64,000 nucleotides of DNA from Thermoproteota archaeon (lineage in GTDB: Archaea > Thermoproteota > Thermoprotei_A > Sulfolobales > NBVN01). This document shows, one piece after another, positions 8,536-16,945 of the stretch. The notes beneath the pieces are model-generated. The model worked only from the letters and a program-made list of their open reading frames with translations, had not been told where the DNA came from and did not search any database. The position numbers and the translations under genes are program-made. The DNA is taken from contig JAUQPH010000004.1 in the NCBI GenBank assembly GCA_030550455.1, forward strand, positions 113,778-177,777. Reading direction: 5' to 3'. Within the stretch, counting starts at the first letter, position 1; every line of letters begins with the position of its first letter.

Positions 8536-10098
8536 ATGAGCTCTAGGATAGAAGAACTAAAGAAGCTCTACGAGCAGGCGATGCTGGGGGGAGGTAAGGA
8601 AGCTATCGAGGCTCAACACTCTAGGGGCAAGCTTACGGCTCGCGAGAGGGTCGAGCTGCTGGTAGACCCTGGCACCTTCCTCGAGTTAGACATGTTCGTT
8701 CGACACAGAGCAACAGAGTTCGGCATGGACAAGAGGTGGGTTTGGGGAGACGCTGTAGTAACTGGGCTAGCTAAGATAGATGGAAGGAGGACGGTAGTCA
8801 TAGCTCAAGACTTCACATTCATGGGTGGGTCATTGGGGGAAATGCATGCTGCGAAGATAGTTAAGGCAATGCAGTTCGCGATCAGCCAGGGCATTCCCAT
8901 AGTCTTTTTAAACGACTCAGGTGGAGCTAGAATACAGGAGGGAGTGGACTCCCTTAAGGGTTATGGGGACATATTCTATATGAACGTTATGGCGTCTGGT
9001 GTAGTACCGCAAATAGCGGCAATTATGGGTCCCTGTGCCGGGGGGGCGGTTTACTCACCCGCTCTCATGGACTTCGTAGTGATGGTGAAAAAGACATCAT
9101 TCATGTTCATTACCGGCCCTAGAGTAGTTAAAGCAGCTATCGGTGAAGTAGTCGACGAACAACAGCTCGGAGGTCCGGAGGTTCATGCTTCTAAGTCTGG
9201 GCAGGCAGACTTCGTTGCCGATAACGACAAGGAGGCAATATCGATAATCAAGAGGCTTCTATCTTACTTACCGAGTAACAACATGGAGGATCCACCGGTA
9301 ATTAAGGTTGGCGATCCTCCCGATAGAGACGTTCCTGAACTAGATGAGGTAGTTCCCGAAGACCCTAACGCTCCCTACGATATGTATAGAGTTATAAATG
9401 GAGTGCTGGATGCTGGGTCGTTTCTGGAAGTAAAGGCTCATTGGGCTAAGAACGCTATAACAGGCTTTGGCAGGATAGACGGAAGATCGGTTTGCGTTAT
9501 AGCTAATCAACCTAACTACCTCGCTGGAGTCCTGGATATAGACTCTTCAGACAAGATAGCGGAGCACGTAAGGTTCTGCGATGCCTTCAATATACCCATA
9601 ATTACTTTCGTAGATGTTCCAGGCTATATGCCGGGCACTAGGCAGGAGCACGGTGGGATAATAAGGCATGGGGCGAAGGTTCTATACGCCTATAGTGAAG
9701 CGACGGTCCCGAAGATAACGGTAATAGTTAGGAAAGCTTACGGTGGTGCCTACATAGCTATGGGGTCTAAGCACCTAGGGGCCGACTTTGTAGCTGCCTG
9801 GCCGACTGCCGAGATAGCTGTCATGGGACCCGAAGGGGCTGCTGAAATAATCTGGAGGAGAGAGCTTGAGGCAGTTAAAGACCCGCAGGAGAGAGCTAAG
9901 CTACTAGCTAAGTTTACAGAAGAATACAGAAGCAAGTTCGCTAACCCATATGTAGCAGCCAGCCGAGGTTATATAGACTCAGTGATCCAGCCAAGAGACA
10001 CTAGGCGCGTAATCGCAAGAGCTCTCGACATGCTGTCTACAAAGAGAGAAGTGAGAATATGGGTTCCACCTAAGAAGCACGGATTAACACCAGTTTAG
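8536..10098 (+). CDS. pccB: Acyl-CoA carboxylase carboxyltransferase (beta) subunit
   Basis: 520 residues, normal for the biotin-dependent carboxyltransferase family (propionyl/acetyl-CoA carboxylase beta, MmdA). Both crotonase-like halves are present, with the oxyanion-loop stretches SGGARIQEG, GPCAGGAVYSPA, DVPGYMPGTRQEHGG and KAYGGAYIAMGSK. It moves carboxyl from carboxybiotin to acetyl- or propionyl-CoA. In Crenarchaeota the bifunctional enzyme serves 3-hydroxypropionate-type CO2 fixation or methylmalonyl-CoA interconversion. Neither biotin carboxylase nor biotin carrier protein is encoded nearby, so its partners must lie elsewhere. Decarboxylase function is possible. Confidence 0.92.
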   Translation: MSSRIEELKKLYEQAMLGGGKEAIEAQHSRGKLTARERVELLVDPGTFLELDMFVRHRATEFGMDKRWVWGDAVVTGLAKIDGRRTVVIAQDFTFMGGSLGEMHAAKIVKAMQFAISQGIPIVFLNDSGGARIQEGVDSLKGYGDIFYMNVMASGVVPQIAAIMGPCAGGAVYSPALMDFVVMVKKTSFMFITGPRVVKAAIGEVVDEQQLGGPEVHASKSGQADFVADNDKEAISIIKRLLSYLPSNNMEDPPVIKVGDPPDRDVPELDEVVPEDPNAPYDMYRVINGVLDAGSFLEVKAHWAKNAITGFGRIDGRSVCVIANQPNYLAGVLDIDSSDKIAEHVRFCDAFNIPIITFVDVPGYMPGTRQEHGGIIRHGAKVLYAYSEATVPKITVIVRKAYGGAYIAMGSKHLGADFVAAWPTAEIAVMGPEGAAEIIWRRELEAVKDPQERAKLLAKFTEEYRSKFANPYVAASRGYIDSVIQPRDTRRVIARALDMLSTKREVRIWVPPKKHGLTPV

Positions 10099-10239
10099 CC
10101 AAAGTCCTCGCTTTTCAAATAAGACAACTAAAGTTAATGAATGTTTTCGAGTAAACAAGAAGTTAAACCTGCCCAGTTCGATCTCTGGAGAGTTCAAGTA
10201 GCTTAGTTGACAGAATAATGTAGCTAGAGCGAGCCCGTT

Positions 10240-10432
10240 TGTCCCTGGATGCTCACTCTTATTAGTTTGTTTTCGTTCGTAGCTGTATCCAGGGGCTTCC
10301 ACCTCACCCATACAGATATTGGTATCTGTATGGCTTCATGAGTGGCTGTTGAACCCAACGGCACGGAGCTCCCATCTAGCTTAAGCCTCGGGTGGCTTGG
10401 AGCATCGCTCCCATCACCACCCAGGCTTATCA
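10240..10432 (+). repeat. Highly folded intergenic element, probable relic of a TnpB-type element 3' end
   Basis: The 630-bp gap 10099-10729 has no intact gene. It holds three strong stems: 10242-10250 with 10287-10295 (9 bp), 10299-10345 (11-bp stem CCATACAGATA with loop TTGG, plus a 7-bp outer stem), and 10383-10428 (6 + 6 + 5 bp, triloop ATC). In the frame through 10342 the sequence reads VEPNGTELPSSLSLG after a TGA at 10339, and it resembles the low-complexity tails of archaeal IS605 TnpB proteins. That assignment is tentative. The folding itself is clear. Confidence 0.45.
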
Positions 10433-10729
10433 ATAAAATAAACATAAACAACGCTTACAAGCATTTCCTAAAAACATCAAGAAGAAAACAGCCCGCCTTA
10501 AGAGAGGCTCCTAAACCGAAAAACGTTATCTTCCGCTATACTTAGTGCGAGAAGTCCTATTAGAGTTGACGCGTGGTTGCAGACACGATTTCGCAGCTAG
10601 TTGATCATACTAATGCTCGTTGAAGAGATCACACATACCTTCATAGAATGCCGTAACTTTCTATCGGTAGCTCGTTAAAGCTTTTATTTGCTGAATCGAC
10701 AATAGAATAGTCGCTCTTTGGTGATATCT

Positions 10730-11953
10730 ATGACAATACGTGTAGGCATAATTGGGCAGGGGTACGTAGCATCAACACTAGCGCTAGGATTAGCTAGAAT
10801 TAAGGAGGGAGAGATAGGCCTTAACGGAATTCCGTTTCAGAACTTTATTAAAAGCTATAGAGTTGAGGATGTAGAGATAGTGTCGAGTATAGATGTCGAC
10901 GCTAATAAGATAGGTTTGTCTCTTCTTGATGTCGTTAGAATGTACTTCCCTAGTTTAAGTAAAAAATACGAGTCTTTAGAGAGAGTTAGGGTGTCCCCGG
11001 GTATACACCTCGGGAGCACTAGAAACCTCCCCATAAAAGCCGTGGGAATAGAGAGCGAGGTGGGTCTAGAAAACGCTATTTACGAAATAGTGAATGAGTG
11101 GGACAAGAGTGGTGTAGACGTCTTAGTAAACCTTATTACGACTGAGTATTCAGAGCCCTTAGAGAGCTTTCACCACTTACATAAACTAATCAGATCTAAT
11201 GAGTACGAAGGTCTTCCAGCGACTTACGCGTATGTATATGCGGCAGCAGTTTACGCCGAGACTGTGAAGCCGGTTGCGTTCATAAACGCTATTCCTGCTA
11301 CAGTAGCTAGAAGTAGGTCGATCGTTAGAGCATTCGAGGAGAGAAACAGCATTGTTCTCGGGGACGATGGAGCTAGTGGTGCTACACCACTAACTAGCGA
11401 CATCCTGGAGTATCTAGCTGAGAGAAACAGGGTTCCTAGGGGGGTCGTGCAGTTTAACATAGGTGGAAACCTTGACTTTCTAGCACTTCTGGACGAGACT
11501 AGAAACAAAGCGAAAGAAAAGACCAAGAGCAGCGTAGTATCTGATGTTCTAGGCTTCGAGGTGCCAACCTTCATTAAGCCTACCGGCTACGTGGAGTACT
11601 TAGGAGATAAAAAGTTCGTGTCTATGCATATCGAGACCATAGGGTTCAACGAGTCAATCGACGAGATAGTTGTGAATGCGAGGATAAACGATAGCCCCGC
11701 ACTAGCCGGTCTTTTAGTAGACCTCGTTAGGCTAGCTAAAATAGCTCTTAACGCAGGGTATAGGGGGACTTTATACGAAATCAACTCTTTCTATATGAAG
11801 AGTCCGGGACCTGAGGGATCAAAGTCTATATCTAGGATAGTAGCCTACCAGATTCTCGTGGACTGGCTCTTGAGAATGGGAGAACTAACGAGATTACCTA
11901 GGTACAGCGTACACAACTTCATTCCAGAGCTTAAGAAGATATACGACCTATAG
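10730..11953 (+). CDS. ino1: myo-Inositol-1-phosphate synthase
   Basis: 407 residues starting at ATG 10730, six bases behind GGTGAT; in-frame GTG 10721 and TTG 10718 are less likely. It has an N-terminal Rossmann NAD site (VGIIGQGYVAS), a central GDDGASGATPL segment and an FNIGGNLDF segment characteristic of archaeal MIPS. It converts glucose-6-phosphate to L-myo-inositol-1-phosphate using NAD. The cytidylyltransferase gene starts 5 bases after its stop, so the two are surely co-transcribed. Product use: di-myo-inositol phosphate (a thermoprotectant) or inositol phospholipid. Confidence 0.93.
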   Translation: MTIRVGIIGQGYVASTLALGLARIKEGEIGLNGIPFQNFIKSYRVEDVEIVSSIDVDANKIGLSLLDVVRMYFPSLSKKYESLERVRVSPGIHLGSTRNLPIKAVGIESEVGLENAIYEIVNEWDKSGVDVLVNLITTEYSEPLESFHHLHKLIRSNEYEGLPATYAYVYAAAVYAETVKPVAFINAIPATVARSRSIVRAFEERNSIVLGDDGASGATPLTSDILEYLAERNRVPRGVVQFNIGGNLDFLALLDETRNKAKEKTKSSVVSDVLGFEVPTFIKPTGYVEYLGDKKFVSMHIETIGFNESIDEIVVNARINDSPALAGLLVDLVRLAKIALNAGYRGTLYEINSFYMKSPGPEGSKSISRIVAYQILVDWLLRMGELTRLPRYSVHNFIPELKKIYDL

Positions 11954-11958
11954 TCACC

Positions 11959-12702
11959 ATGATTCGAGAAGCAATAGTTCTCGCAGCTGGATGGGGGAAG
12001 AGATTTAAAAGCTGTGAGCACAAGCTACTCGCTAAAATACTCGGATATCACCTGATCGAGTATCCGATAAGAAGTATAGCGTCTGCGGGGTTACGGAGGA
12101 TCCTAATAGTAACTAATGGCTTACTGCTCAAGAAGCTAGAGCGTATTGTGAGAGAAGTAGAGAAAGATGTTGGTGTAGAAGTAGACTTAGTATTAAACAA
12201 TGAGGTCAGTAGAGGTAATGCTTACTCACTAGCTTTAGGGCTAAGCTTAATAAGGGAAGAGCTAGCCCTAGTTACAGTTGCTGACCATATCTATCCCTTA
12301 ACTCTAGTAGAAAGGTTACTGAAGGGATACAGTGGAGTGTCCCTCGGGGTTGGTGGAGACAGAGAGCCGAAGCACGTTGAAATATCAGAAGCTACACTCG
12401 TGGAAATAGGTGCCGATGGAGCTATAGAGGACATAGGTAAGAACCTAAAGTCGTGGAGCTATGTCGACACAGGTCTACACATAGCTTCGACAGATCTACT
12501 GAAGTATACAGGATGCTGTAGATACGAAGGTGAGCTAGCGTCACTATATAAGTGCTTTTCGAGAGCTACACGCCGTAGCGCAGTTATAGACGTCACAGGT
12601 AGCCCATGGAAAGATATCGACACGTGGGATGACTACATAAGCGTAGCTCAAGGAAAGGATAGAGTAGTTGCCGCATTCGCTATTGAGAGCTGGAGGAAGT
12701 AG
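11959..12702 (+). CDS. CTP:inositol-1-phosphate cytidylyltransferase (stand-alone)
   Basis: A 247-residue nucleotidyltransferase. The N-terminal AIVLAAGWGKRF motif is the nucleotide-binding loop of sugar-phosphate nucleotidyltransferases, and TVADHIYP supplies the metal-binding acidic residue. Lying 5 bases behind ino1 points to CDP-inositol formation, the middle step of di-myo-inositol-phosphate synthesis. In many hyperthermophiles this domain is fused to the CDP-alcohol transferase. Here it is separate, with the transferase candidate 8.4 kb away. Function is inferred from context plus family. Confidence 0.8.
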   Translation: MIREAIVLAAGWGKRFKSCEHKLLAKILGYHLIEYPIRSIASAGLRRILIVTNGLLLKKLERIVREVEKDVGVEVDLVLNNEVSRGNAYSLALGLSLIREELALVTVADHIYPLTLVERLLKGYSGVSLGVGGDREPKHVEISEATLVEIGADGAIEDIGKNLKSWSYVDTGLHIASTDLLKYTGCCRYEGELASLYKCFSRATRRSAVIDVTGSPWKDIDTWDDYISVAQGKDRVVAAFAIESWRK

Positions 12703-12723
12703 GGTAGTAACATTTAGCGGTTT

Positions 12724-13347
12724 TTAGGCTCGGTTCTTACGGCTCCTCAACTCCCTCCATGGTCTGTAGCACAGTGAATACCAAAGCCTCTCGATCCTAT
12801 CTTTGTTGTGCCTGTAACTGAAAGCCTCTATGAGCTCAGCGAAACTTATCCTAATGCTCTTGACTAGAGCCACATCGTCTTCGTAGCTACAAGTTAGTTT
12901 CGTAAATAGATCACCGTAGTTTTCCTCGATAGAGTGAAGTGGCACTTCTTCGTACCCTAAGCTACTGAACAACCTTCTTGATCTATAGTTATCAGCTCTA
13001 GTCGTAGCTACCACAATATCTGAACCCTCGGCTTCGAGCACGTGTTCCGCAGAAGATACAAGGACCAAACCTATTCCTCTACCTCTGTGCTCCCTCTTAA
13101 CTACGACGTAGTATATTACACCCATTTTGTACCGGGGTTCCAAACTTAGGGAGTAAAAGAGAGAGGCTCCAAGCGGAGCGTCGGATAACACCACAAGACC
13201 ACGGCAGTAGCCTTGCTTAAAGCAGGCCATAGCGTAGTGTGTCTGCCAGCTCCCCATTCCTTCCTCTATGAGCTCGGCTATGCTTGAAGCCACGGTAGGT
13301 TCTGATGAATCTACTTCAACTACCAGTAGTGAGCTCTCGCTCACCAC
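12724..13347 (-). CDS. GNAT family N-acetyltransferase
   Basis: 207 residues, GTG start at 13347. The acetyl-CoA-binding motif A reads VVKREHRGRGIGLVLV (R-x-x-G-x-G), followed by RRLFSSLGYEE, the usual GNAT C-terminal strand-helix. The substrate is not evident. The gene overlaps the 3' end of the SpeD-like gene by 32 bases and is in the same run as the SPOUT and PAN genes. A polyamine or protein N-terminus substrate is possible but not shown. Confidence 0.8.
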   Translation of the reverse strand: MVSESSLLVVEVDSSEPTVASSIAELIEEGMGSWQTHYAMACFKQGYCRGLVVLSDAPLGASLFYSLSLEPRYKMGVIYYVVVKREHRGRGIGLVLVSSAEHVLEAEGSDIVVATTRADNYRSRRLFSSLGYEEVPLHSIEENYGDLFTKLTCSYEDDVALVKSIRISFAELIEAFSYRHNKDRIERLWYSLCYRPWRELRSRKNRA

Positions 13348-13714
13348 CGGTTCCTCCTCTATATGTAAAGCCTACCTTATATGACCTCGGCTTTAGGACA
13401 GCTTTAACCCTCTCAAATATTCTAGCTGGATCGTGATCCCCCGTTACGAGGACGTCTAGAGTAGCGTATCTGTACTCTACCCACGTATGTATTACTACGT
13501 GAGCCCCTTCAAGGACGGCGATTACTGAGACACCCCCTTTTTTGCCACCGAAACTCCACGACTTTACATCGACTACATTTATTCCTTCTTGCTTTAGTGC
13601 TTCCAATACAGAGTCGACTAGGATGCGCTCATCTCCCAGTAGGCTCGGGTCAGCATCGTATAGGTTTGCGTAAAGGTGCCTACCAACGGGTAAGTAAGCT
13701 GATGAACCCCCCAT
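13316..13714 (-). CDS. SpeD/AdoMetDC-like protein lacking the pyruvoyl serine
   Basis: 132 residues, the usual length of archaeal S-adenosylmethionine decarboxylase proenzymes, with clear family features: GRHLYANLYDADP near residue 11, GGVSVIAVLEGAHVVIHTW near 65, and LKPRSYKVGF at the end. The normal self-cleavage site is ESH, where Ser becomes pyruvoyl; here the residues are GAH. The catalytic Cys of the FTCG motif is Thr (LVTG). The His of HTW is kept. It therefore should not form pyruvoyl or decarboxylate. It may be a regulatory or binding paralogue. Confidence 0.8.
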   Translation of the reverse strand: MGGSSAYLPVGRHLYANLYDADPSLLGDERILVDSVLEALKQEGINVVDVKSWSFGGKKGGVSVIAVLEGAHVVIHTWVEYRYATLDVLVTGDHDPARIFERVKAVLKPRSYKVGFTYRGGTGGERELTTGS

Positions 13715-13729
13715 AACGTAGACCTCGAA

Positions 13730-14203
13730 TCAGCTAGCACTAGCTGACTTAACTCTATACATCTTCTTTAGTATGGTATATAAGGTTACTGCTATTGTCG
13801 CCTGAGGTGGAGAATCACTCGGTAGCTCCGGGATGGAAAGTGTCTCCGCCGGGATTTCGCTTCTCCCATGCTCGTCACCGGTAAAAACGAGTGCGTAATT
13901 GGACTCTTCAAGCTCGACGTCTTCTAACCTTCGGAGGTCGCTCTGCCCCGGGACAACTAAGTATATCTTATCAAAGCTGAAGTACTCGAACACCTCCTTG
14001 ATACCTGATAGTACTACTAAAGGTTTACCATACCTTAGTGCGACCTTGTACGCCTCCGGTACTCCAACTTGAGATGCGAGGCCAGTGGACCTAACGACTA
14101 CGAACATGCCGACGTTAACTCCCTTAAATCCATATGCTACCCTAACTGACTCCACTAACCTGTGAGGTGACGTTACTCCAGAGAGCACGATCGTTAGTGG
14201 CAG
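13730..14203 (-). CDS. COG4080-type SPOUT/RecB-like archaeal protein
   Basis: An alpha/beta-knot (SPOUT) protein of a family often labelled RecB-like nuclease but closer to SpoU/TrmH methylases. Characteristic segments are SPHRLVESVRVAYGF, AYKVALRYGKPLVVL and VLFTGDEHGRSEIPAETLSIP-like residues in its second half. The last canonical start, GTG 14188, begins inside strand 1 (PLTIVLSGV). CTG 14203, four bases behind GGGGGAG, would restore the strand and is used here (157 residues). It follows PAN by 10 bases. The RNA substrate is unknown. Confidence 0.65.
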   Translation of the reverse strand: MPLTIVLSGVTSPHRLVESVRVAYGFKGVNVGMFVVVRSTGLASQVGVPEAYKVALRYGKPLVVLSGIKEVFEYFSFDKIYLVVPGQSDLRRLEDVELEESNYALVFTGDEHGRSEIPAETLSIPELPSDSPPQATIAVTLYTILKKMYRVKSASAS

Positions 14204-14213
14204 AGTGCTCCCC

Positions 14214-15383
14214 CTATATGCTTATCCGCTGATTAAACTGGTCTTTTCTACTTGTATGCCTCCCGGATAGGTACTTCTCTATAGCCATGAGGAAGTCGTT
14301 CATGTTAACAGCTTCAGCTCCGCGCCTAATGGCATTGTAGCCTGCTTCAGTACAGATAGTCTTTATATCTGCTCCACATAGTCCTTCAGATAGCTTTGCC
14401 AACCTCCAGAGGTCTACGTCACTAGCTAAAGCCATTTTAGATGTGTGAATCTTGAATATTTCATACCTTCCGGTAACGTCAGGAGGAGGTACTTCTATTA
14501 GTCTATCGAATCTCCCAGGTCTTAGGAGGGCTGGGTCAATGATATCAACTCTATTAGTGGCTGCCATGATCTTCACTTTATCGAGGGGGTCGAAGCCGTC
14601 GATTTCTACGAGGAGTTGAGAAAGTGTTCTATGTATTTCCCTCTCTCCGGAAGTTCCTACGTCAACTCTTTTTGCTCCAATAGCGTCTAACTCGTCAATG
14701 AACACTATCGCCGGTGCCTTGCGTTTCGCTAGCTTAAACACTTCTCTCACTATCCGAGCTCCCTCGCCCACGAATTTCTGCGCGAGTTCTGATGCCGCTA
14801 GCCTAATAAAAGTGGCTCTAACTTCACCCGCTACCGCCTTAGCTAAAAGGGTTTTACCACAACCAGGGGGTCCGTACAGTAACACACCCTTAGGAGGCTC
14901 GATACCTAATCTAGAGAAAAGCTCGGGTGACTTGAGTGGAAGCTCAACAACTTCTCTGAGCTCTCTAACCTGTTCGTGAAGACCACCAACGTCTTTGAAA
15001 GTGGTCTTAGGTCTCTCATCCACCTCCATGGCCTTCACGTAGTAGTCTTCGACTATTGGAAGAACTTCGACTATTGCTGACCCTCGCTGGTTGAGTGCTA
15101 CATGAACGCCCGGCTTAAGCTTCGAAGTGTCGACGAAGCCGCTGACGTTAACGACTAGAGTAGGTCCGGTACTGCTCCTCACGACAGCTCTTCCGTCTTC
15201 TAGAAGCTCAAGTAGGACTGCTTCTACGAGAGGGGATGCCATGAGCTTATCTATTTCTCCCTTATAGTAGTTGAGCTCCCTCCTCAAGAACTCGACCTCG
15301 GCCTCAAGCTGGTGGACTCTTTCTTCTAAGTATTTAGCGTATTCGAAGATGTTGGTCTTCTTATCGCTGCTTATATAGCTCAA
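14214..15383 (-). CDS. pan: PAN-type proteasome-activating AAA ATPase
   Basis: 389 residues. N-terminal coiled coil (about residues 12-50), OB-like domain (about 50-115), then one AAA domain with Walker A GPPGCGKT, Walker [12 protein letters not shown], sensor 1 AATNRVD and arginine fingers LRPGRFDR. This is the PAN/Rpt architecture that unfolds substrates for the 20S proteasome. The C-terminus reads QFNQRISI and lacks the HbYX motif that docks PAN onto the 20S alpha ring. Either docking differs or it works without the proteasome. No proteasome genes are in the window. Confidence 0.88.
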   Translation of the reverse strand: MSYISSDKKTNIFEYAKYLEERVHQLEAEVEFLRRELNYYKGEIDKLMASPLVEAVLLELLEDGRAVVRSSTGPTLVVNVSGFVDTSKLKPGVHVALNQRGSAIVEVLPIVEDYYVKAMEVDERPKTTFKDVGGLHEQVRELREVVELPLKSPELFSRLGIEPPKGVLLYGPPGCGKTLLAKAVAGEVRATFIRLAASELAQKFVGEGARIVREVFKLAKRKAPAIVFIDELDAIGAKRVDVGTSGEREIHRTLSQLLVEIDGFDPLDKVKIMAATNRVDIIDPALLRPGRFDRLIEVPPPDVTGRYEIFKIHTSKMALASDVDLWRLAKLSEGLCGADIKTICTEAGYNAIRRGAEAVNMNDFLMAIEKYLSGRHTSRKDQFNQRISI

Positions 15384-15471
15384 GTACTTTACACCACGTG
15401 AGTACTAGCTACAGAACTTATTTATAAAGATGGAGTTGCTAAATGTAGTATAGCTCATCCCATTTAAAGCC

Positions 15472-16125
15472 TTAGTAAGAACTCGGAGAGGCTGTGGGAA
15501 ACTGTCTCCCACCGTATATCTCGAGGCATAAGTCACTCTTTAAATCCTTAGACTGAGGCCACCTAGCGTAAAGAGAGTGGTCTTTCACTCCTGCGGCGTC
15601 CAGTATCTTACCGACTATGAAGTCTATAACGTCACGTAGCGTACTAGGCTTAGTGTAAAAGCCTACTACTGCCGGAACTATCACTACACCCGCTTTTGCA
15701 GCCATGTAGAGTGACTTGAGTTCTATCACTCCTAAAGGCGTTTCTCTTACGACAGCTATGACTTTCTTACCGAGCCTTAGGGCGTTTGTTGCCGCTCTAA
15801 TAACTAAGTTATCCGCAAAGCCGTAAGCTATAGCGGAGATAGTCTTGATAGTTGCTGGAACGATAGCAACCCAATCTACGTAGACTGCGTAGCTAGAGCT
15901 CGACAGAGGGGCGTCGAGCTCGTCCTCCCAGTAAACCTCTTTAGCACCTAGTTCACGGACTTTAGAAGTAAAGAAATCAGGCGAGACGCACTCGCCTTCA
16001 GCTACCTTCATAGAGGCTCTCGATATTACTACGTCGACGCGGTAGTTCATCGAGTTCAGTACTTCGACTAACCTAAGAGACAGGATTAAGCCACTGCTCC
16101 CGGTAACTCCGACCACTACATACAT
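15472..16125 (-). CDS. ubiX: UbiX-family flavin prenyltransferase
   Basis: 217 residues. The N-terminal FMN-binding loop GVTGSSGLILSLRLVEVL and the later SAIAYGFADNLVIRAATNALR segment match UbiX/Pad1. It attaches a dimethylallyl group to FMN to make prenylated FMN for UbiD-type decarboxylases. No ubiD gene is nearby. The gene stands alone between the PAN run and the ECF transporter. Confidence 0.85.
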   Translation of the reverse strand: MYVVVGVTGSSGLILSLRLVEVLNSMNYRVDVVISRASMKVAEGECVSPDFFTSKVRELGAKEVYWEDELDAPLSSSSYAVYVDWVAIVPATIKTISAIAYGFADNLVIRAATNALRLGKKVIAVVRETPLGVIELKSLYMAAKAGVVIVPAVVGFYTKPSTLRDVIDFIVGKILDAAGVKDHSLYARWPQSKDLKSDLCLEIYGGRQFPTASPSSY

Positions 16126-16231
16126 TAGTTAGCACCCCAAGTTTTTCCCTACAACAAGCTCAGAGCACTTATTAAGTTCGGTAACCCAGTGTCCAATAGA
16201 TCCTAGGTCCTTAGAGCGAACGAGGAAGTTC

Positions 16232-16945
16232 TTAAAGAGGTATAACTATATACGAGAGTGAGACTAGAATTGCTGGTACTAATATGGCTAGGTCTTTACT
16301 GGTCACTAGCTTTGGTCTAAGAGGTGGGGGGATGCCGTGTATGTATAGAGCTTCAGCCATGTGTCTGCTGTTAATGATCGAGTCTATCATAAGAGGCTTA
16401 ATTAATGAAGCTATGTTCTTTTTACCTAGCTTGAGTCTCGCTACTACGTAAGCCTCCGAAAAGTTTATGAAAGTTATAGGAAGTAGTGCCATAGATACTG
16501 CGAACACTTCTGAATAACGCTTTAAGCCCATCTTCAGGAGTAAGTACTTGATCTCACCTACAGTTAGAAGCTGAAAAAGGAGCGTGAGGGCTAGAACTAT
16601 CGTGGCCACTCGAAGAGCTCTTAAGCCCATAGTAACAGGTTCTGCGGGATCCGACCCTAGCAGTATTGAGACTAAATTTAACGCGAAGCCTAAAGCTATA
16701 ATCATACCTACGAGCTTGAGAATGCCTACTAGCTTTCTACTACCCGCTAGGTATGTCGCAACCACGGTCTCGTAAGTTAGTGCTAATAGAGTCTGTACCG
16801 TCGAGATCTCGAGCCCAGGTGCTACATACGGTAGCGATAGAAAAGAGATAAGCAGTACTGGAGTAAGTACTTTAGCTAACAACCCGAATTCTTCCGCCTT
16901 CTTAGACACTACGAACGCATATGCGAAGTCTCTCAATAGCGACAT
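16232..16945 (-). CDS. ECF transporter transmembrane component (EcfT/CbiQ)
   Basis: A 237-residue membrane protein with about six hydrophobic segments and the CbiQ-type cytoplasmic coupling region near residues 180-215. The usual Ala-Arg-Gly coupling motif reads ALYIHGIPPP, so the Arg is replaced. It overlaps the ATPase gene stop/start by one base. It couples the two ATPase halves to the substrate-binding S component. Confidence 0.82.
   Translation of the reverse strand: MSLLRDFAYAFVVSKKAEEFGLLAKVLTPVLLISFLSLPYVAPGLEISTVQTLLALTYETVVATYLAGSRKLVGILKLVGMIIALGFALNLVSILLGSDPAEPVTMGLRALRVATIVLALTLLFQLLTVGEIKYLLLKMGLKRYSEVFAVSMALLPITFINFSEAYVVARLKLGKKNIASLIKPLMIDSIINSRHMAEALYIHGIPPPLRPKLVTSKDLAILVPAILVSLSYIVIPL

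Noticed and set aside
10220..10260. tRNA-like start (TAGCTAGAGCGAG)
   Set aside because: No T-loop GTTC-A or acceptor pairing follows at the right distance.
10084..10545. Several short open frames in the gap after the carboxyltransferase gene
   Set aside because: They overlap each other on both strands, lack family similarity or ribosome sites, and coincide with strong hairpins.
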